Positions 1 to 9,062 of a DNA stretch of 64,000 nt are shown piece by piece. This stretch comes from Duganella sp. CF458 (GTDB taxonomy: Bacteria > Pseudomonadota > Gammaproteobacteria > Burkholderiales > Burkholderiaceae_D). Each line of letters begins with the position of its first letter. Within the stretch, counting starts at the first letter, position 1. Under the pieces are notes generated by a model. It did not search any database and was not told where the DNA came from. It saw only the letters and a program-made list of their open reading frames with translations. The translations under genes were made by a program, and so were the position numbers. Location: NCBI RefSeq assembly GCF_900113115.1, contig NZ_FOOF01000004.1, positions 310,001 to 374,000 on the forward strand. The letters run 5' to 3'.

Positions 1-2960
1 GAAAACGCTTCCTGCGCATTGTGCGCCGCCAGGATCTGGTAGCCGTCGCGGCGCAGCAGGCGCATCAGCGACGACAGCACGTTCGGTTCGTCATCGAGCA
101 GCAGCAAGGTGCCTTTGCGCTGTTGCCCCGGGTGCAGCGCCGGTTGGCGCGAGCGCTCCTCTTTCAGCAAGGCGGCGAAAGCTTCCGGCATGATCGGCCG
201 GCTGAGGTGGTAACCCTGGGCCTCGTCGCAGTTGTAGCGCCGCAGGTAGGCCAGCTGCCCTTCCGATTCCACGCCTTCGGCGATGATGCGGAAGTCCAGG
301 CTGTGGCCCAGCGAAATCACCGAACGCACGATGGCGGCAACCGTGGGATCGCCCAGCATGTCGCGCACGAAGGATTGGTCGATTTTCAGGTAATCGATGG
401 GGAACAGCTTGAGGTAGGCCAGGCTGGAATAGCCGGTGCCGAAATCGTCGATCGAGATGCCCACCCCGACTTTCTTCAGGCGCTGCACCGTGACCACCGC
501 CTCGTCGGCATTCTGCATCATCATGCTCTCGGTCAGTTCCAGTTCGAGGTACTGCGCCTGCAGGCCGGTGCTGCGCAGCGCTTCCACCACCTCGTCGGCC
601 AGGTTCTTGTCGCGGAACTGGCGCGCCGAGACATTGACCGCCACCCGCAGCGGCCGCATGCCGGCGTCCTGCCAGGCCTTGTTCTGGGCGCAGGCAGTGT
701 GGATCACCCAGCGCCCCAGCGCCACGATCAGGCCTGTTTCCTCCGCCACGCCAATGAAGCGGCCCGGCGGAATCAGGCCCATGGTCGGATGGCGCCAGCG
801 CAGCAAGGCCTCGACGCCGGAGATCTCGCCGCTGGCCACGTTCATCTTCGGCTGGTACACCAGGAACATCTCGCCGCGCGCCAGGGCGCCGCGCAACTCA
901 TTTTCGATGGCGGCGCGCTCCACGATGCGGGCATGCATGGCGGGCTCGTAGAACTGCACCTGGTTGCGGCCGCTCTCCTTGGCGCGGTACATCGCGATAT
1001 CGGCATAGCGCATCAGCAGCTGCGGCTCGGTACTGTCGGCCGGATACAGCGAAACGCCCATGCTGCAGGTGACCATATGCTCCTGCCCCGCCAACTGCAT
1101 CGGCGCCGACACGCTGGCGATGATCTTGCTCAGCATGGCTTGCGACGGCGTCGCATCGAGGCCATCCAGCAACACCAGCACGAACTCGTCGCCGCCCATG
1201 CGCGCCACGGTGTCGGTGTCGCGCACGCTGGCACGCAAACGGCCCGCCACGGTGCGCAGCAACTCATCGCCGGCCTCGTGGCCCAGGTTGTCGTTGACCA
1301 GCTTGAAATTATCCAGGTCAAGGAAGGCCACCCACACCGTGTGGCCGTAGCGCTGCGCATAACTGATCGCCTGCGCCAGGCGGTCGCCGCACAGGTTGCG
1401 GTTGGGCAGGCCGGTCAGCGCGTCATGATTGGCCTGGTGTTCGAGCTGCGCCTGGTAATCCATGGTGGCCGTCATGTCGGTCAGCACGCAGACCCGGTGC
1501 GTGTGCTGCCCCTCGCTGCCGCCAACCGGCGCGACATGGAGCTGGGCCCACCAGTTGCGGCCGTCGCGATGGCGCCCGCGCAGCATGAGCTGCACGTCGC
1601 TTTGTCCATGCACCGCTTCATGCAGGGCGGTGCGGGCGGCGGCATCGTCGTCGCTGGCCAGTAACTGTTCCAGGCTGCGGCCGGCCAGCTCGGCGGCCGC
1701 GTGGCCGGTCAGCTCGGCCAGCGCGCGGTTGGCATAGTCGATCGCATCGCTGCCTTCCCGGATGGCGGTGATGGCGATGGCGTTGACGCTCGACTCCAGC
1801 GCGCGGTTACGCAGCTGCAGCATCAGTTCCACCTGCTTGCGCTCGGATACATCCTCGATGGTGCCAAGCAGGCCGATGGTCTTGCCGGCCTGGTCGTGCA
1901 GCGGCAGCTTGTTGATCAGGAACCAATGCACGCTGCCGTCGGCGAACAGCAGGTGGTCTTCCCGGTTCAGGTGCGGCACCCCGCTGCGCATAATCTTCGC
2001 GTCGTCGGCACGGATACGCTCCGCGTTGTGCGACCATGGAAAGTCGAAATCGCTCTTGCCCACCACTTCTTCCTGCGACGACAGGCCGGCCGCGCGCAGG
2101 AACACGTCGTTGCAGCCGCGATAGTGCAGGTCCATGTCCTTCCAGAAGATCTGGTGCGGGATGTGGTCGACCACCAGTTGCGTCATCTCCTGCGATGCGT
2201 GCAAGGCTTTTTCGATGCGCAGGCGGTTGGTCACATCGTGGGCGAATACAAAGCGCGCCTTGTGCCCCGCCATCAACAAGGGGTGGGAAGAAATCTCGAC
2301 CTGGATCAGGCGGCCGTCCTTGCAGCGGTGGGTCCAGGCCCCGGACTGCTGCGCCACCGCCTGCGGTGAAGATGCCAGGTCGTCATGCAGGCGTGCCAGT
2401 TCGTGGTCGGGGCGGATATCCTCGATCGTCATCTCGAGGAATTCTTCTTCGCTGAAGCCGTAGATCGCCACCGCTGCGCGGTTGACCACCAGGAAGCGCA
2501 GCGTCGCCACGTCATACACCCACATCGCATGCGGATGGTGGTCGAACAGGCGCTTGAAGCGCAGCCGCGAACCATAGGAATCGGCTTCCGGCAGCGGTGT
2601 GACGATGCAGCGGAAGCATTCGGGCTGGGCGCCATGGCCGGCGTAGTATTCCAGCGCCAGCGACACCGGCGCCCCCTCGCCATCGGCCTCGCACAATGCC
2701 AGTTCGCCGCGCCATACGCCGCGCAGCCTGGCCTCGGGCATGGCATCGTCGCGCAGTTCGGCGGCAGCCCAGCTGCGGAACAGGCCGAATGCCTTCCCCC
2801 CGGCGCCGAGCTCATCTGCCAACCGTCGCGCATGGGCGTTCGCGGCAAGCACCGTGCCTTCGGCATCCATCATAAAAGCCAGGTTGGGGCTGTGTTCGTA
2901 TACCGCATTGAATGCATCCAGCCTGGTCCTTCCCGGCGAAGCGAGAGAAGCCCTATCCAT
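1..2960 (-). CDS. PAS-GGDEF-EAL-receiver signalling protein (C-terminus beyond window)
   Basis: Bifunctional-type cyclic-di-GMP enzyme: GGDEF domains make and EAL domains degrade c-di-GMP. About 986 residues are visible. Roughly four PAS-like sensor domains occupy residues 15-500, for example the stretch starting HHPHAMWVYD and the one around IFWKDMDLHYRG. The GGDEF domain carries an intact MGGDEF at about residues 588-593. The EAL domain starts with EALLRWRHP at about 717 and keeps DDFGTGYSSL. After it, a response-regulator receiver begins (LLLLDDEPNV, acidic pair near 956) and runs off the window, so the receiver is C-terminal. No transmembrane segment was seen, so it is probably cytosolic. 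The ATG at 2960 lies 19 bases after the upstream gene, suggesting cotranscription. Both catalytic motifs are intact, but which activity dominates cannot be read from sequence. Confidence 0.93.
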   Translation of the reverse strand, partial: MDRASLASPGRTRLDAFNAVYEHSPNLAFMMDAEGTVLAANAHARRLADELGAGGKAFGLFRSWAAAELRDDAMPEARLRGVWRGELALCEADGEGAPVSLALEYYAGHGAQPECFRCIVTPLPEADSYGSRLRFKRLFDHHPHAMWVYDVATLRFLVVNRAAVAIYGFSEEEFLEMTIEDIRPDHELARLHDDLASSPQAVAQQSGAWTHRCKDGRLIQVEISSHPLLMAGHKARFVFAHDVTNRLRIEKALHASQEMTQLVVDHIPHQIFWKDMDLHYRGCNDVFLRAAGLSSQEEVVGKSDFDFPWSHNAERIRADDAKIMRSGVPHLNREDHLLFADGSVHWFLINKLPLHDQAGKTIGLLGTIEDVSERKQVELMLQLRNRALESSVNAIAITAIREGSDAIDYANRALAELTGHAAAELAGRSLEQLLASDDDAAARTALHEAVHGQSDVQLMLRGRHRDGRNWWAQLHVAPVGGSEGQHTHRVCVLTDMTATMDYQAQLEHQANHDALTGLPNRNLCGDRLAQAISYAQRYGHTVWVAFLDLDNFKLVNDNLGHEAGDELLRTVAGRLRASVRDTDTVARMGGDEFVLVLLDGLDATPSQAMLSKIIASVSAPMQLAGQEHMVTCSMGVSLYPADSTEPQLLMRYADIAMYRAKESGRNQVQFYEPAMHARIVERAAIENELRGALARGEMFLVYQPKMNVASGEISGVEALLRWRHPTMGLIPPGRFIGVAEETGLIVALGRWVIHTACAQNKAWQDAGMRPLRVAVNVSARQFRDKNLADEVVEALRSTGLQAQYLELELTESMMMQNADEAVVTVQRLKKVGVGISIDDFGTGYSSLAYLKLFPIDYLKIDQSFVRDMLGDPTVAAIVRSVISLGHSLDFRIIAEGVESEGQLAYLRRYNCDEAQGYHLSRPIMPEAFAALLKEERSRQPALHPGQQRKGTLLLLDDEPNVLSSLMRLLRRDGYQILAAHNAQEAF

Positions 2961-2979
2961 GCGACCGATGGTAGCAGAA

Positions 2980-3858
2980 CTATTTTGCTAGCAGCGCCCA
3001 TCTGAGCGGCAATGCATCTTCCCGCCACACAAGTTGCTGCGGTTCGAATTCCCAGTGCCGTTCCGCGCCGTCCACGACAACCCGCGCAGTCCCGCTCATC
3101 TGCAACAAACCGCCGCTCTCAAAGTCCGGGAAGACCAGCCCGGCCCTGCCATTCAGCAGTATGTTACCGAGAGTCGCAAAGAAGCGATTGCCTTCGTAGT
3201 CCGGCACCAGCAGGCTGCCGCTGCTGCTGACCTGGACAAAACCCGGCGGGCCGCCGCGATGCGACACGTCCACCCGCATGTCCTGACCGTCGCCGGAATA
3301 GGTCGCGACAAAGAAAGTGCCGGAACGCGCTATCAGATCGCGCGCCAGTGCATCGAGCCGGGACAGCCGGCGCGGCGGCAAGCCCGATGGCTCGCCCGGC
3401 ATCCGCTCGAAGCGATAGTCGCGCTCATGGATATACTTCGGGCAGTTGCCGAACGATTCGGCAACCGCCAGCTCGTAGCGCTCGCCGTCCAGCGCGCGCA
3501 GCCTGCCGTTCAGGCGGTTGCGGCGGCGCGTGTGCAGTTCGATGCCCAGCATGCCGACTGGCGCGCCGTCGCGCAGGCCGGCCTGGGCCGGATCGTCCTG
3601 CTGCGCCGGCAGCCAGAGCTGCAGGCGCTGCGGATCGGGCGAATGCATGAAGCCCGCTTCCCCGGCACGCAGCGTGGCCCATGGCCGTCCATCGGCGTCG
3701 ACGCTGCCGAACACGGCGAAAGGCAGCTGGGCGAAAAAGTCGCGGTGCTGGTCCGGCATGTAGTCGCGGATCACCTTGCGGCCGATTTCGTCCATGCGCT
3801 CCACCGCGCCAAGCGTGGCCTGCAGCGCGATTTCGCCGGCGTGCCAGGGCGCGTTCAT
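2980..3858 (-). CDS. Pyridoxamine 5'-phosphate oxidase family FMN-binding protein
   Basis: A 292-residue soluble protein of the PNPOx-like split-barrel flavin-binding fold. The N-terminal half contains [20 protein letters not shown], the usual first strands of the barrel, where the substrate-side loop follows a DGRPW/T motif. A second barrel-like half follows ([18 protein letters not shown], then [15 protein letters not shown]). Members of this broad group reduce or oxidise small molecules with FMN, and the substrate is not predictable here. Its ATG overlaps the stop of the upstream glutathione transferase gene by 4 bases (ATGA), which implies translational coupling, and the GGDEF/EAL gene follows 19 bases downstream. 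It is not PdxH itself, because it is longer and lacks the typical PdxH C-terminus. Confidence 0.8.
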   Translation of the reverse strand: MNAPWHAGEIALQATLGAVERMDEIGRKVIRDYMPDQHRDFFAQLPFAVFGSVDADGRPWATLRAGEAGFMHSPDPQRLQLWLPAQQDDPAQAGLRDGAPVGMLGIELHTRRRNRLNGRLRALDGERYELAVAESFGNCPKYIHERDYRFERMPGEPSGLPPRRLSRLDALARDLIARSGTFFVATYSGDGQDMRVDVSHRGGPPGFVQVSSSGSLLVPDYEGNRFFATLGNILLNGRAGLVFPDFESGGLLQMSGTARVVVDGAERHWEFEPQQLVWREDALPLRWALLAK

Positions 3859-4466
3859 GCCGCCAGCCCGACCGCCGACTTGATGAAGGGCTGGAAACGC
3901 GGCAGGGCTTCAAGCCGGGCCAGCCACGACGTCACATTGGCGTAGGAGGACAGGTCCACATTGCCTTCCGGCGCGCGGGCGATATAGCTGTACAGCGCGA
4001 TATCGGCAATGGTCGGCCAGGCGGCAGCGATCCATGCCTGGCCGGCCAGGCTGCCGTCCACCAAGCCGAGGATGCGATGGGCGCGGACGATGGCGTCGGC
4101 GGGATCGACCGGCTTCTTGAACAGGTTGATGATGCGGGCAGTGGCCGGGCCGCTGGCAATTTCTCCCGCAGCGACCGACAGCCAACGCTGCACCGTGGCG
4201 GCGCCGACCGGATCCTGCGGCAGCCAGCTGGCGTCGCCATACCGCCTGGCCAGGTAGACCAGGATGGCGTTGGAATCGGCGATCACGACACCGTCGTCTT
4301 CCAGCACCGGCACCTGGCCAAAGGGATTCAGCTGGAGGAAAGCATCGGTTTTCTGTTCGGCCTTCAGCAGGTCGACTTCGACCAGCTCGACATCAAGGCC
4401 CAGCAGGGACAGGAACAGGTGGGCGCGGTGGGCGTGGCCCGAAATTGGGTGGTAGTACAGTTTCAT
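3855..4466 (-). CDS. Glutathione S-transferase family protein
   Basis: Cytosolic glutathione transferase of 203 residues. The N-terminal thioredoxin-like domain (residues 1-75) starts [20 protein letters not shown] and carries the glutathione-binding [13 protein letters not shown] and [11 protein letters not shown] motifs. The rest is the helical C-terminal domain. I chose the ATG at 4466 rather than one 15 bases upstream because AAGGAG sits just before it. The gene is coupled by a 4-base overlap to the FMN-binding protein gene, so the pair may act in one detoxification step; this is inference. A repeat cluster at 4541-4572, about 75 bases upstream of the start, may be its control site. Confidence 0.9.
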   Translation of the reverse strand: MKLYYHPISGHAHRAHLFLSLLGLDVELVEVDLLKAEQKTDAFLQLNPFGQVPVLEDDGVVIADSNAILVYLARRYGDASWLPQDPVGAATVQRWLSVAAGEIASGPATARIINLFKKPVDPADAIVRAHRILGLVDGSLAGQAWIAAAWPTIADIALYSYIARAPEGNVDLSSYANVTSWLARLEALPRFQPFIKSAVGLAA

Positions 4467-4540
4467 CGGATCTCCTTTCAAGTGATGGTGAAAGTCTGAT
4501 CGATGTTGGCGACGATGAGAATCACCGCCAGCAGCAATTC

Positions 4541-4572
4541 ACTATTCCACTTACTGGAATAGTATTGGAATA
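4541..4572. promoter_or_regulatory. Inverted plus direct repeat upstream of the GST gene
   Basis: ACTATTCCA (4541-4549) and TGGAATAGT (4555-4563) form a perfect 9-base inverted repeat around a 5-base centre. A further TGGAATA at 4566-4572 repeats the right half exactly 11 bases, about one helical turn, after the copy at 4555. The site lies between the end of the phytase-like gene and the start of the GST gene. Helical phasing of three half-sites suggests an operator. It could instead be a weak terminator for the phytase-like gene, but no T-run follows on the minus strand. Confidence 0.45.
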
Positions 4573-4576
4573 ATGT

Positions 4577-5710
4577 TCAGGGCAGCACTTCGAACAGCAG
4601 GAACTGCGTCACCTGGCCCTTGCCAAAATTGTCGTCGCTGGCGAACAGCAGGGTGGCGTGGCCATTCGGCAGGCGCGGGCCGAATGCCATGGCTTCCAGG
4701 TTGTCGACGCGCGGCAGGCCAAGCTTGCGGAAGTCCTGCACCAGGCGTTTGCGTGCCGGCGTGAAGCGCGCACCGGCCAGGGCCGGCACCGACTTCACAT
4801 CGCTCGCCGCGCGCGCATCGGCGGCGTACAGCCGGACATAGTTGGTGTGCACGCCGTCGGCGCTTTGCACCGTGGCGCGCTCCAGCACCAGCAGTTCCCC
4901 GTCCGGCAGCGCGAGGATTTCGGAGACGCCGTTCTCGGCATCCTTGCCGGGTCCCGGTTCGGCGGGGATCGCATCGAGCGGATAGGCGAACTGGCGCAGC
5001 ACCCGGCCGTCGCGCCGGAACTGGGTCATGCGCACCAGCGCACCCTGCTGCGGGGTCGCGACAGGACCATCTTGGTACAGCGGCCATTCGGTCGAAGCCC
5101 ACAGGCTGCGGCCGTCCGGCGCGAAAGCCAGCCCTTCGAAGGTGGCGTTGTAGCGCGAGCCGCGCTCTTCGTCCTGATGCACCTTGAAATTTTCCGGCAA
5201 CGGCAATTCGGCCAGCAGCGCGCCGTCGCGCGTGGCATGGCGGATGAAAGGATCCAGGTTGTAGCGGCGGTCGCCTTCGCTCGCATACCAGATGCTGCCG
5301 TCCAGCGGATCGATGCGGATCGACTCCACGTCGGCGCGGGTGCAGCCGGCGGCGGTTGCGGCAAAGTCCTTGCCGTCGGCGTTCAGGAAGTAATGCAGGC
5401 CGGTGAAACGCACTGCGTGCAACGCGCTGGCGTCGACATCGAATTCGGCCTCGTAATAGCGCGCGGGATTGCGGGTGCAGCGGTCATCGCTCTCAACCAC
5501 CCAGCGGCCGCGCGCTGGGTCGTAATCGAGCCCCGAGAAACCGCCCAGCGTGGTGTCCATGAAAATGGCCTGGTGCGCTATCCGCTGCTCGCCGATGAAC
5601 CGCAGTGCGCTGACCGAAGATGCGGTGGAAGGGGGAGCATGGCGCGTGGCCGGTGCGCAGGCGGCCAACGCCGCCGCCAGCGCGGCAACACGGGAAGCGG
5701 ACCTCATCAT
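4577..5710 (-). CDS. Phytase-like esterase domain secreted protein
   Basis: A 377-residue exported protein resembling the esterase-like activity of phytase family (beta-propeller). The N-terminus MMRSASRVAALAAALAACAP is a signal sequence, and the Cys of LAAC could be a lipobox, so it may be a lipoprotein. The mature part has propeller-like repeats: GGFSGLDYDPARGRWVVESD, then FEGLAFAPDGRSLWASTEW, and a C-terminal NLEAMAFGPRLPNGHATLLF. The family is known from calcium-bound phosphoesterase-like proteins, but real substrates are mostly unknown. Its first ATG overlaps the stop of the DUF3422 gene by 4 bases (ATGA), so the two are probably cotranscribed. Longer open frames extending upstream are out-of-frame readings of the DUF3422 gene. 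Confidence 0.82.
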   Translation of the reverse strand: MMRSASRVAALAAALAACAPATRHAPPSTASSVSALRFIGEQRIAHQAIFMDTTLGGFSGLDYDPARGRWVVESDDRCTRNPARYYEAEFDVDASALHAVRFTGLHYFLNADGKDFAATAAGCTRADVESIRIDPLDGSIWYASEGDRRYNLDPFIRHATRDGALLAELPLPENFKVHQDEERGSRYNATFEGLAFAPDGRSLWASTEWPLYQDGPVATPQQGALVRMTQFRRDGRVLRQFAYPLDAIPAEPGPGKDAENGVSEILALPDGELLVLERATVQSADGVHTNYVRLYAADARAASDVKSVPALAGARFTPARKRLVQDFRKLGLPRVDNLEAMAFGPRLPNGHATLLFASDDNFGKGQVTQFLLFEVLP

Positions 5711-7008
5711 GCGCGATGCAGGCGATGGTGCATGCAACGCAGGCCGATCCACATGCCGGCCGCCACCACAGGTACCATGGCGCCCATCAGCAATTCGGGG
5801 TTGACGCCGACGCCCAGCACCTTGGCGCCCTTGGCCGTATAGCCGATCAATCCCACCACATAATAAGAGATCGCCGCCACCGACAAGCCTTCCACGGCCT
5901 GCTGCAAACGCAGCTGCTGTGCAGCGCGCGCATTCATCGACTGCAGGATCTTGCGGTTCTGCGCTTCCTGCACGATGCCGACACGCGTGCGCAGCAAATC
6001 GTTGCTGTTGGCGATGCGGCCGGCCAGGGCCTGCTGGCGTGCGGCCACGGCCTCGCACGTCTTCATGGCGGGCGCCAGCCGGCGCTCCATGAACTCCTCC
6101 ACCGTGGGCGTGCCTTCGATGCGCAGCTCGCGCAACTCGTCGATGCGGGCGTTGACCAGGCCGAAATAGGCCTTGGATGCGGCGAAGCGGTAGCTGGTGT
6201 CGGCCGAAACCTTTTCGATGCGCGCCGCCAGGTGGGTAATGCGGTCGAGCAGCGCCTGCTCGGTGGAGCCGTCGTCGACCTTGCCGTCGGCCGCCACCAG
6301 GGCGCCGGCCAGGGTGGCCAGTTCGGCCTCCACCTGGTTCAGCTCCGGCGTGGCGTCCTGCGCGGCCGGCAGGCCGAGCAAGGCCATCATGCGGTAGGTT
6401 TCGATTTCCAGCACGCGCTGCACCAGGCGGCCCGACTGCTGTTCGTGCATACCGGCGTCGCAGATCACGAAGCGGCTGAAGCCATCGGCGTGGATGGCGA
6501 AGTCGGTCCACATCTCCCCGCCGTTCATCACCTGGCTGCCCGCCAGCGGGGCTCCCTGGAACAGGCGCTGCAGGCTCGCCGCAAAGGCATGCTGCATGCC
6601 GCCCGGCCGCCCAAGCAGCACATGTGCCGCCACCAGCACCCTACCCTGCAAATGCAACAGCCATTGTTCCGGCAGGTGGCGCGAAGGCATATTGCTGAAA
6701 GCTTCTTCCGGCAGCGGCATGCTGGCCACGGTCTCGGCGAAGGTGAAGGTGGCGAATTCGGTGTGCAGCTCCCACTTCAGCCGGAAGCGGCCGAAATCAT
6801 GGCTGAAGTATTTTCCGCCCGCCGCCGGCGCCGCCACCCCGAAATGAGCACACAGGCCTGCCAGCAACTCTTGCTGCTCCTGTTCGCCCATGATGGCGAA
6901 GTGGGTCAGCAGGGTCGGCGCATCCAGTTTCAGGAAAGGGCGCGAGTGGATTTCGGCAGCGAGGGGCACGCGCTGCGCGTGGTTCAGGCTGGAAAACACA
7001 ATACTCAT
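5707..7008 (-). CDS. DUF3422 family membrane-anchored protein
   Basis: A 433-residue protein of the DUF3422 family, function unknown. The N-terminal signature HAQRVPLAAEIHSRPFLKL is characteristic. A long soluble region with helical, partly coiled-coil segments (about 240-370) follows. Two hydrophobic segments close to the C-terminus (AAISYYVVGLIGYTAKG and LLMGAMVPVVAAGMWIGL) place the bulk in the cytoplasm, anchored in the inner membrane like CorA-type proteins; that topology is inference. I used the ATG at 7008, which begins MSIVFSS; an upstream TTG is possible but has no better ribosome-binding site. The stop overlaps the phytase-like gene. Confidence 0.85.
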   Translation of the reverse strand: MSIVFSSLNHAQRVPLAAEIHSRPFLKLDAPTLLTHFAIMGEQEQQELLAGLCAHFGVAAPAAGGKYFSHDFGRFRLKWELHTEFATFTFAETVASMPLPEEAFSNMPSRHLPEQWLLHLQGRVLVAAHVLLGRPGGMQHAFAASLQRLFQGAPLAGSQVMNGGEMWTDFAIHADGFSRFVICDAGMHEQQSGRLVQRVLEIETYRMMALLGLPAAQDATPELNQVEAELATLAGALVAADGKVDDGSTEQALLDRITHLAARIEKVSADTSYRFAASKAYFGLVNARIDELRELRIEGTPTVEEFMERRLAPAMKTCEAVAARQQALAGRIANSNDLLRTRVGIVQEAQNRKILQSMNARAAQQLRLQQAVEGLSVAAISYYVVGLIGYTAKGAKVLGVGVNPELLMGAMVPVVAAGMWIGLRCMHHRLHRA

Positions 7009-7075
7009 GAGGGCGGGTTCGATAATGGCGGAGCCCAAATACTAACATTGTATTTACCTTAAGCCCGCAGGCCGC

Positions 7076-7834
7076 CTAACCCTGGGCACTGAAGCGCAGG
7101 CTGATACTGCCGCCTGCCGCCGCCAGGACCGGTTCGCAGCACAAACCGGTGGCCGGATCGCCAAGCCCCAGGCGCAGGCTGGCGGCATCGGTGGCGACTG
7201 CCAGCAAGCGGCCGCTGGCCGGGTCCAGCAGCTGCAGCGACAGGCCGGCGCGCTGGTCCTTGCCCTGCAAGTAGCGCCCCTGCCCCGGCAATTCGGCCAG
7301 CGGCCGTGGCGCGAGGAAATCCCAGCGCGTGCCGGCCACGTCCTGCTCATGTTCGCCGGCCGGCACGATGCGCGCCGCGCCCACCGTCAGCAATTGGCCG
7401 AACACGTCGCCCTCGCCCGCCATATTGAATACAGTCCGCAGGCAAAGCGTGGCCGGTGCCGCCGCCGGCGCCTGGCAGTGCAGCGACAACCCGCTCGCTT
7501 CATCCAGGACATAGGTCGCCACCACGGCCTGCGGACCGGGACTGACCAGGCGCAGGCCGACGCTGGCGTCTTCCACCAGGGGCACCGCGTGCCAGGGCAA
7601 GCGATGCAAGGCTCGCCCGGGCGCCGGCTGCAGATGGATGCCGCAATCCGGCGCCGCGCCATGCACGACGTTGGCGAGCCGTCCATTCCGGTCAGGAACC
7701 TGGATCCTGGCAATTGCACCACCCAGGGTACTGATCCGCACCTCCATGCCATGGCGGTTACAAAGCGCAAATATGAACAGCGGCAAACCCTCGGCCGTAT
7801 GTCCCGCGTCCTCTTGCGTAATACTTAGTTCCAT
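7076..7834 (-). CDS. Aldose 1-epimerase-like protein, probably without mutarotase activity
   Basis: A 252-residue protein with the galactose-mutarotase-like fold, shorter than the usual 330-350 residues. The start of the fold is clear (VRISTLGGAIARIQVPDRNG). The position of the family's catalytic histidine motif (usually TNHSYFNLAG) reads LRTVFNMAGEG, so the histidine is replaced by arginine. The segment holding the other histidine is also divergent (CGIHLQPAPGRALHRLPWHA). The C-terminal glutamate region survives as LCCEPVLAAAGG. I infer a carbohydrate-binding or altered-function homologue rather than an active GalM. It stands alone between the DUF3422 gene and the divergent TPR gene. Confidence 0.72.
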   Translation of the reverse strand: MELSITQEDAGHTAEGLPLFIFALCNRHGMEVRISTLGGAIARIQVPDRNGRLANVVHGAAPDCGIHLQPAPGRALHRLPWHAVPLVEDASVGLRLVSPGPQAVVATYVLDEASGLSLHCQAPAAAPATLCLRTVFNMAGEGDVFGQLLTVGAARIVPAGEHEQDVAGTRWDFLAPRPLAELPGQGRYLQGKDQRAGLSLQLLDPASGRLLAVATDAASLRLGLGDPATGLCCEPVLAAAGGSISLRFSAQG

Positions 7835-7904
7835 CTTCTAAGTATATTCAGCCCCCTGAGTTTTGATAAAATGGTCCTTTATTTCCCGTCGGCAAAATAA
7901 ATAA

Positions 7905-9062
7905 ATGCAGGCATCGCAAATTTCCTCTCGTACAGCCCTTGCACTAGGGGCCGCGCTATTAATCGCGTGCTTTTCCGCAAAGGCCGATGAGGTCGCAGAA
8001 ATCAATAAAATGATACGTGGCGGGCAACTACCGGCCGCCCTAGCCAAGGTTGATGTTGCATTATCACAACGGCCAAAGGATGCACAATTGCGTTTTATTA
8101 AAGGAATGATTTTGTCCGAACAGGGCAAAACAGCCGATGCAATTAATGTTTTCCAAAAGCTGACGGAAGATTATCCGGAATTACCGGAGCCTTATAACAA
8201 TCTGGCGGTGCTGCATGCGGCGGCCGGCAATTACGACAAGGCCCGCGTTGCGCTGGAACGCGCGATCCGCACCAACCCGGCCTATGCCACCGCCCATGAA
8301 AACCTCGGCGATGTGTATGCCAAGCTGGCCAGCCAGTCTTATGACAAGGCCATGCAATTGGCGGATCCAAGCCAGCAGCCACCGCAGAAAGCCAAACTGG
8401 CGATGGTGCGCACCTTGACGCCGAAGGGTGGCGAGGCCGCTTCGCCGCTGGCTGCGATTGCCGCCGCACCCGCCCTGGCTGCGGCGCCGGCGCCAGCCGC
8501 CGTGCAAGCCCCGGTCAAGTTGCCGCCGCCAGTGGTCAAGGCCGCTTCTGCAGCTGCAGTTGCTCCTGCACCTGCTTCTGCTTCCGCTGCTGCACCGGTC
8601 GTGGCCCAGGCCAAGCCGATCCCGGCCAGCGCGCCAACCATGGCGGCGGCACCGCTTCCGGCCCCGGCGCTACAATTGGCAAAGGCCGCTCCGAAAGCTG
8701 AGCAGGTCCAGCAGGAGGATGCCGATGGCGCGGATGTCGTCAAGGCGGTCGAAAGCTGGGCCAAGGCCTGGAGCGCGCAAGACATGAAAGGCTACCTGAA
8801 CGCTTACGGCAGCAATTTCCAGACGCCGAAGGGCCAGAACCGCAAGGCGTGGGAAGCTGACCGCACCGCCCGCATCGAGGGCAAAGGCCATATCAAGGTA
8901 AACGTCGAGTCGCCGCAAGTCACGATCAAGGGCAAGACCGCGACCGTGAAATTCCGCCAGAAGTATGTATCGGACCGCCTCAGCACCACTGGACGCAAGA
9001 CCCTGGTGCTGGAGAAGCAAGGCAAGCATTGGCTGATCAAGCAAGAGCAGTCGGGGGCGTGA
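7905..9062 (+). CDS. Exported TPR protein with Cds6-like C-terminal domain
   Basis: A 385-residue periplasmic protein. A signal peptide (residues 1-27, ending SAKA) is followed by TPR repeats at about 30-150 (AVLHAAAGNYDKARVALERA, NPAYATAHENLGDVYAKL). An Ala/Pro-rich low-complexity linker spans about 165-265. A C-terminal SnoaL/NTF2-like domain (about 275-385: ESWAKAWSAQDMKGYLNAY, then KHWLIKQEQ) is the Cds6-type domain often linked to L,D-transpeptidases. The following L,D-transpeptidase starts on the last base of the stop codon and ends with the same type of domain, so the two proteins probably act together on peptidoglycan. The first 300 bases are less GC-rich than the remainder. Confidence 0.85.
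   Translation: MQASQISSRTALALGAALLIACFSAKADEVAEINKMIRGGQLPAALAKVDVALSQRPKDAQLRFIKGMILSEQGKTADAINVFQKLTEDYPELPEPYNNLAVLHAAAGNYDKARVALERAIRTNPAYATAHENLGDVYAKLASQSYDKAMQLADPSQQPPQKAKLAMVRTLTPKGGEAASPLAAIAAAPALAAAPAPAAVQAPVKLPPPVVKAASAAAVAPAPASASAAAPVVAQAKPIPASAPTMAAAPLPAPALQLAKAAPKAEQVQQEDADGADVVKAVESWAKAWSAQDMKGYLNAYGSNFQTPKGQNRKAWEADRTARIEGKGHIKVNVESPQVTIKGKTATVKFRQKYVSDRLSTTGRKTLVLEKQGKHWLIKQEQSGA

Noticed and set aside
21..1664. 547-codon open frame on the plus strand
   Set aside because: It mirrors the GGDEF/EAL coding region on the minus strand. The amino-acid content (His/Gln/Ala/Arg-rich) is typical of an antisense reading of GC-rich DNA.
5711..6511. N-terminal extension of the phytase-like gene giving a 644-residue reading
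   Set aside because: The extension is an Arg/Gly-rich out-of-frame reading of DUF3422. The real protein starts at the signal peptide at 5710.
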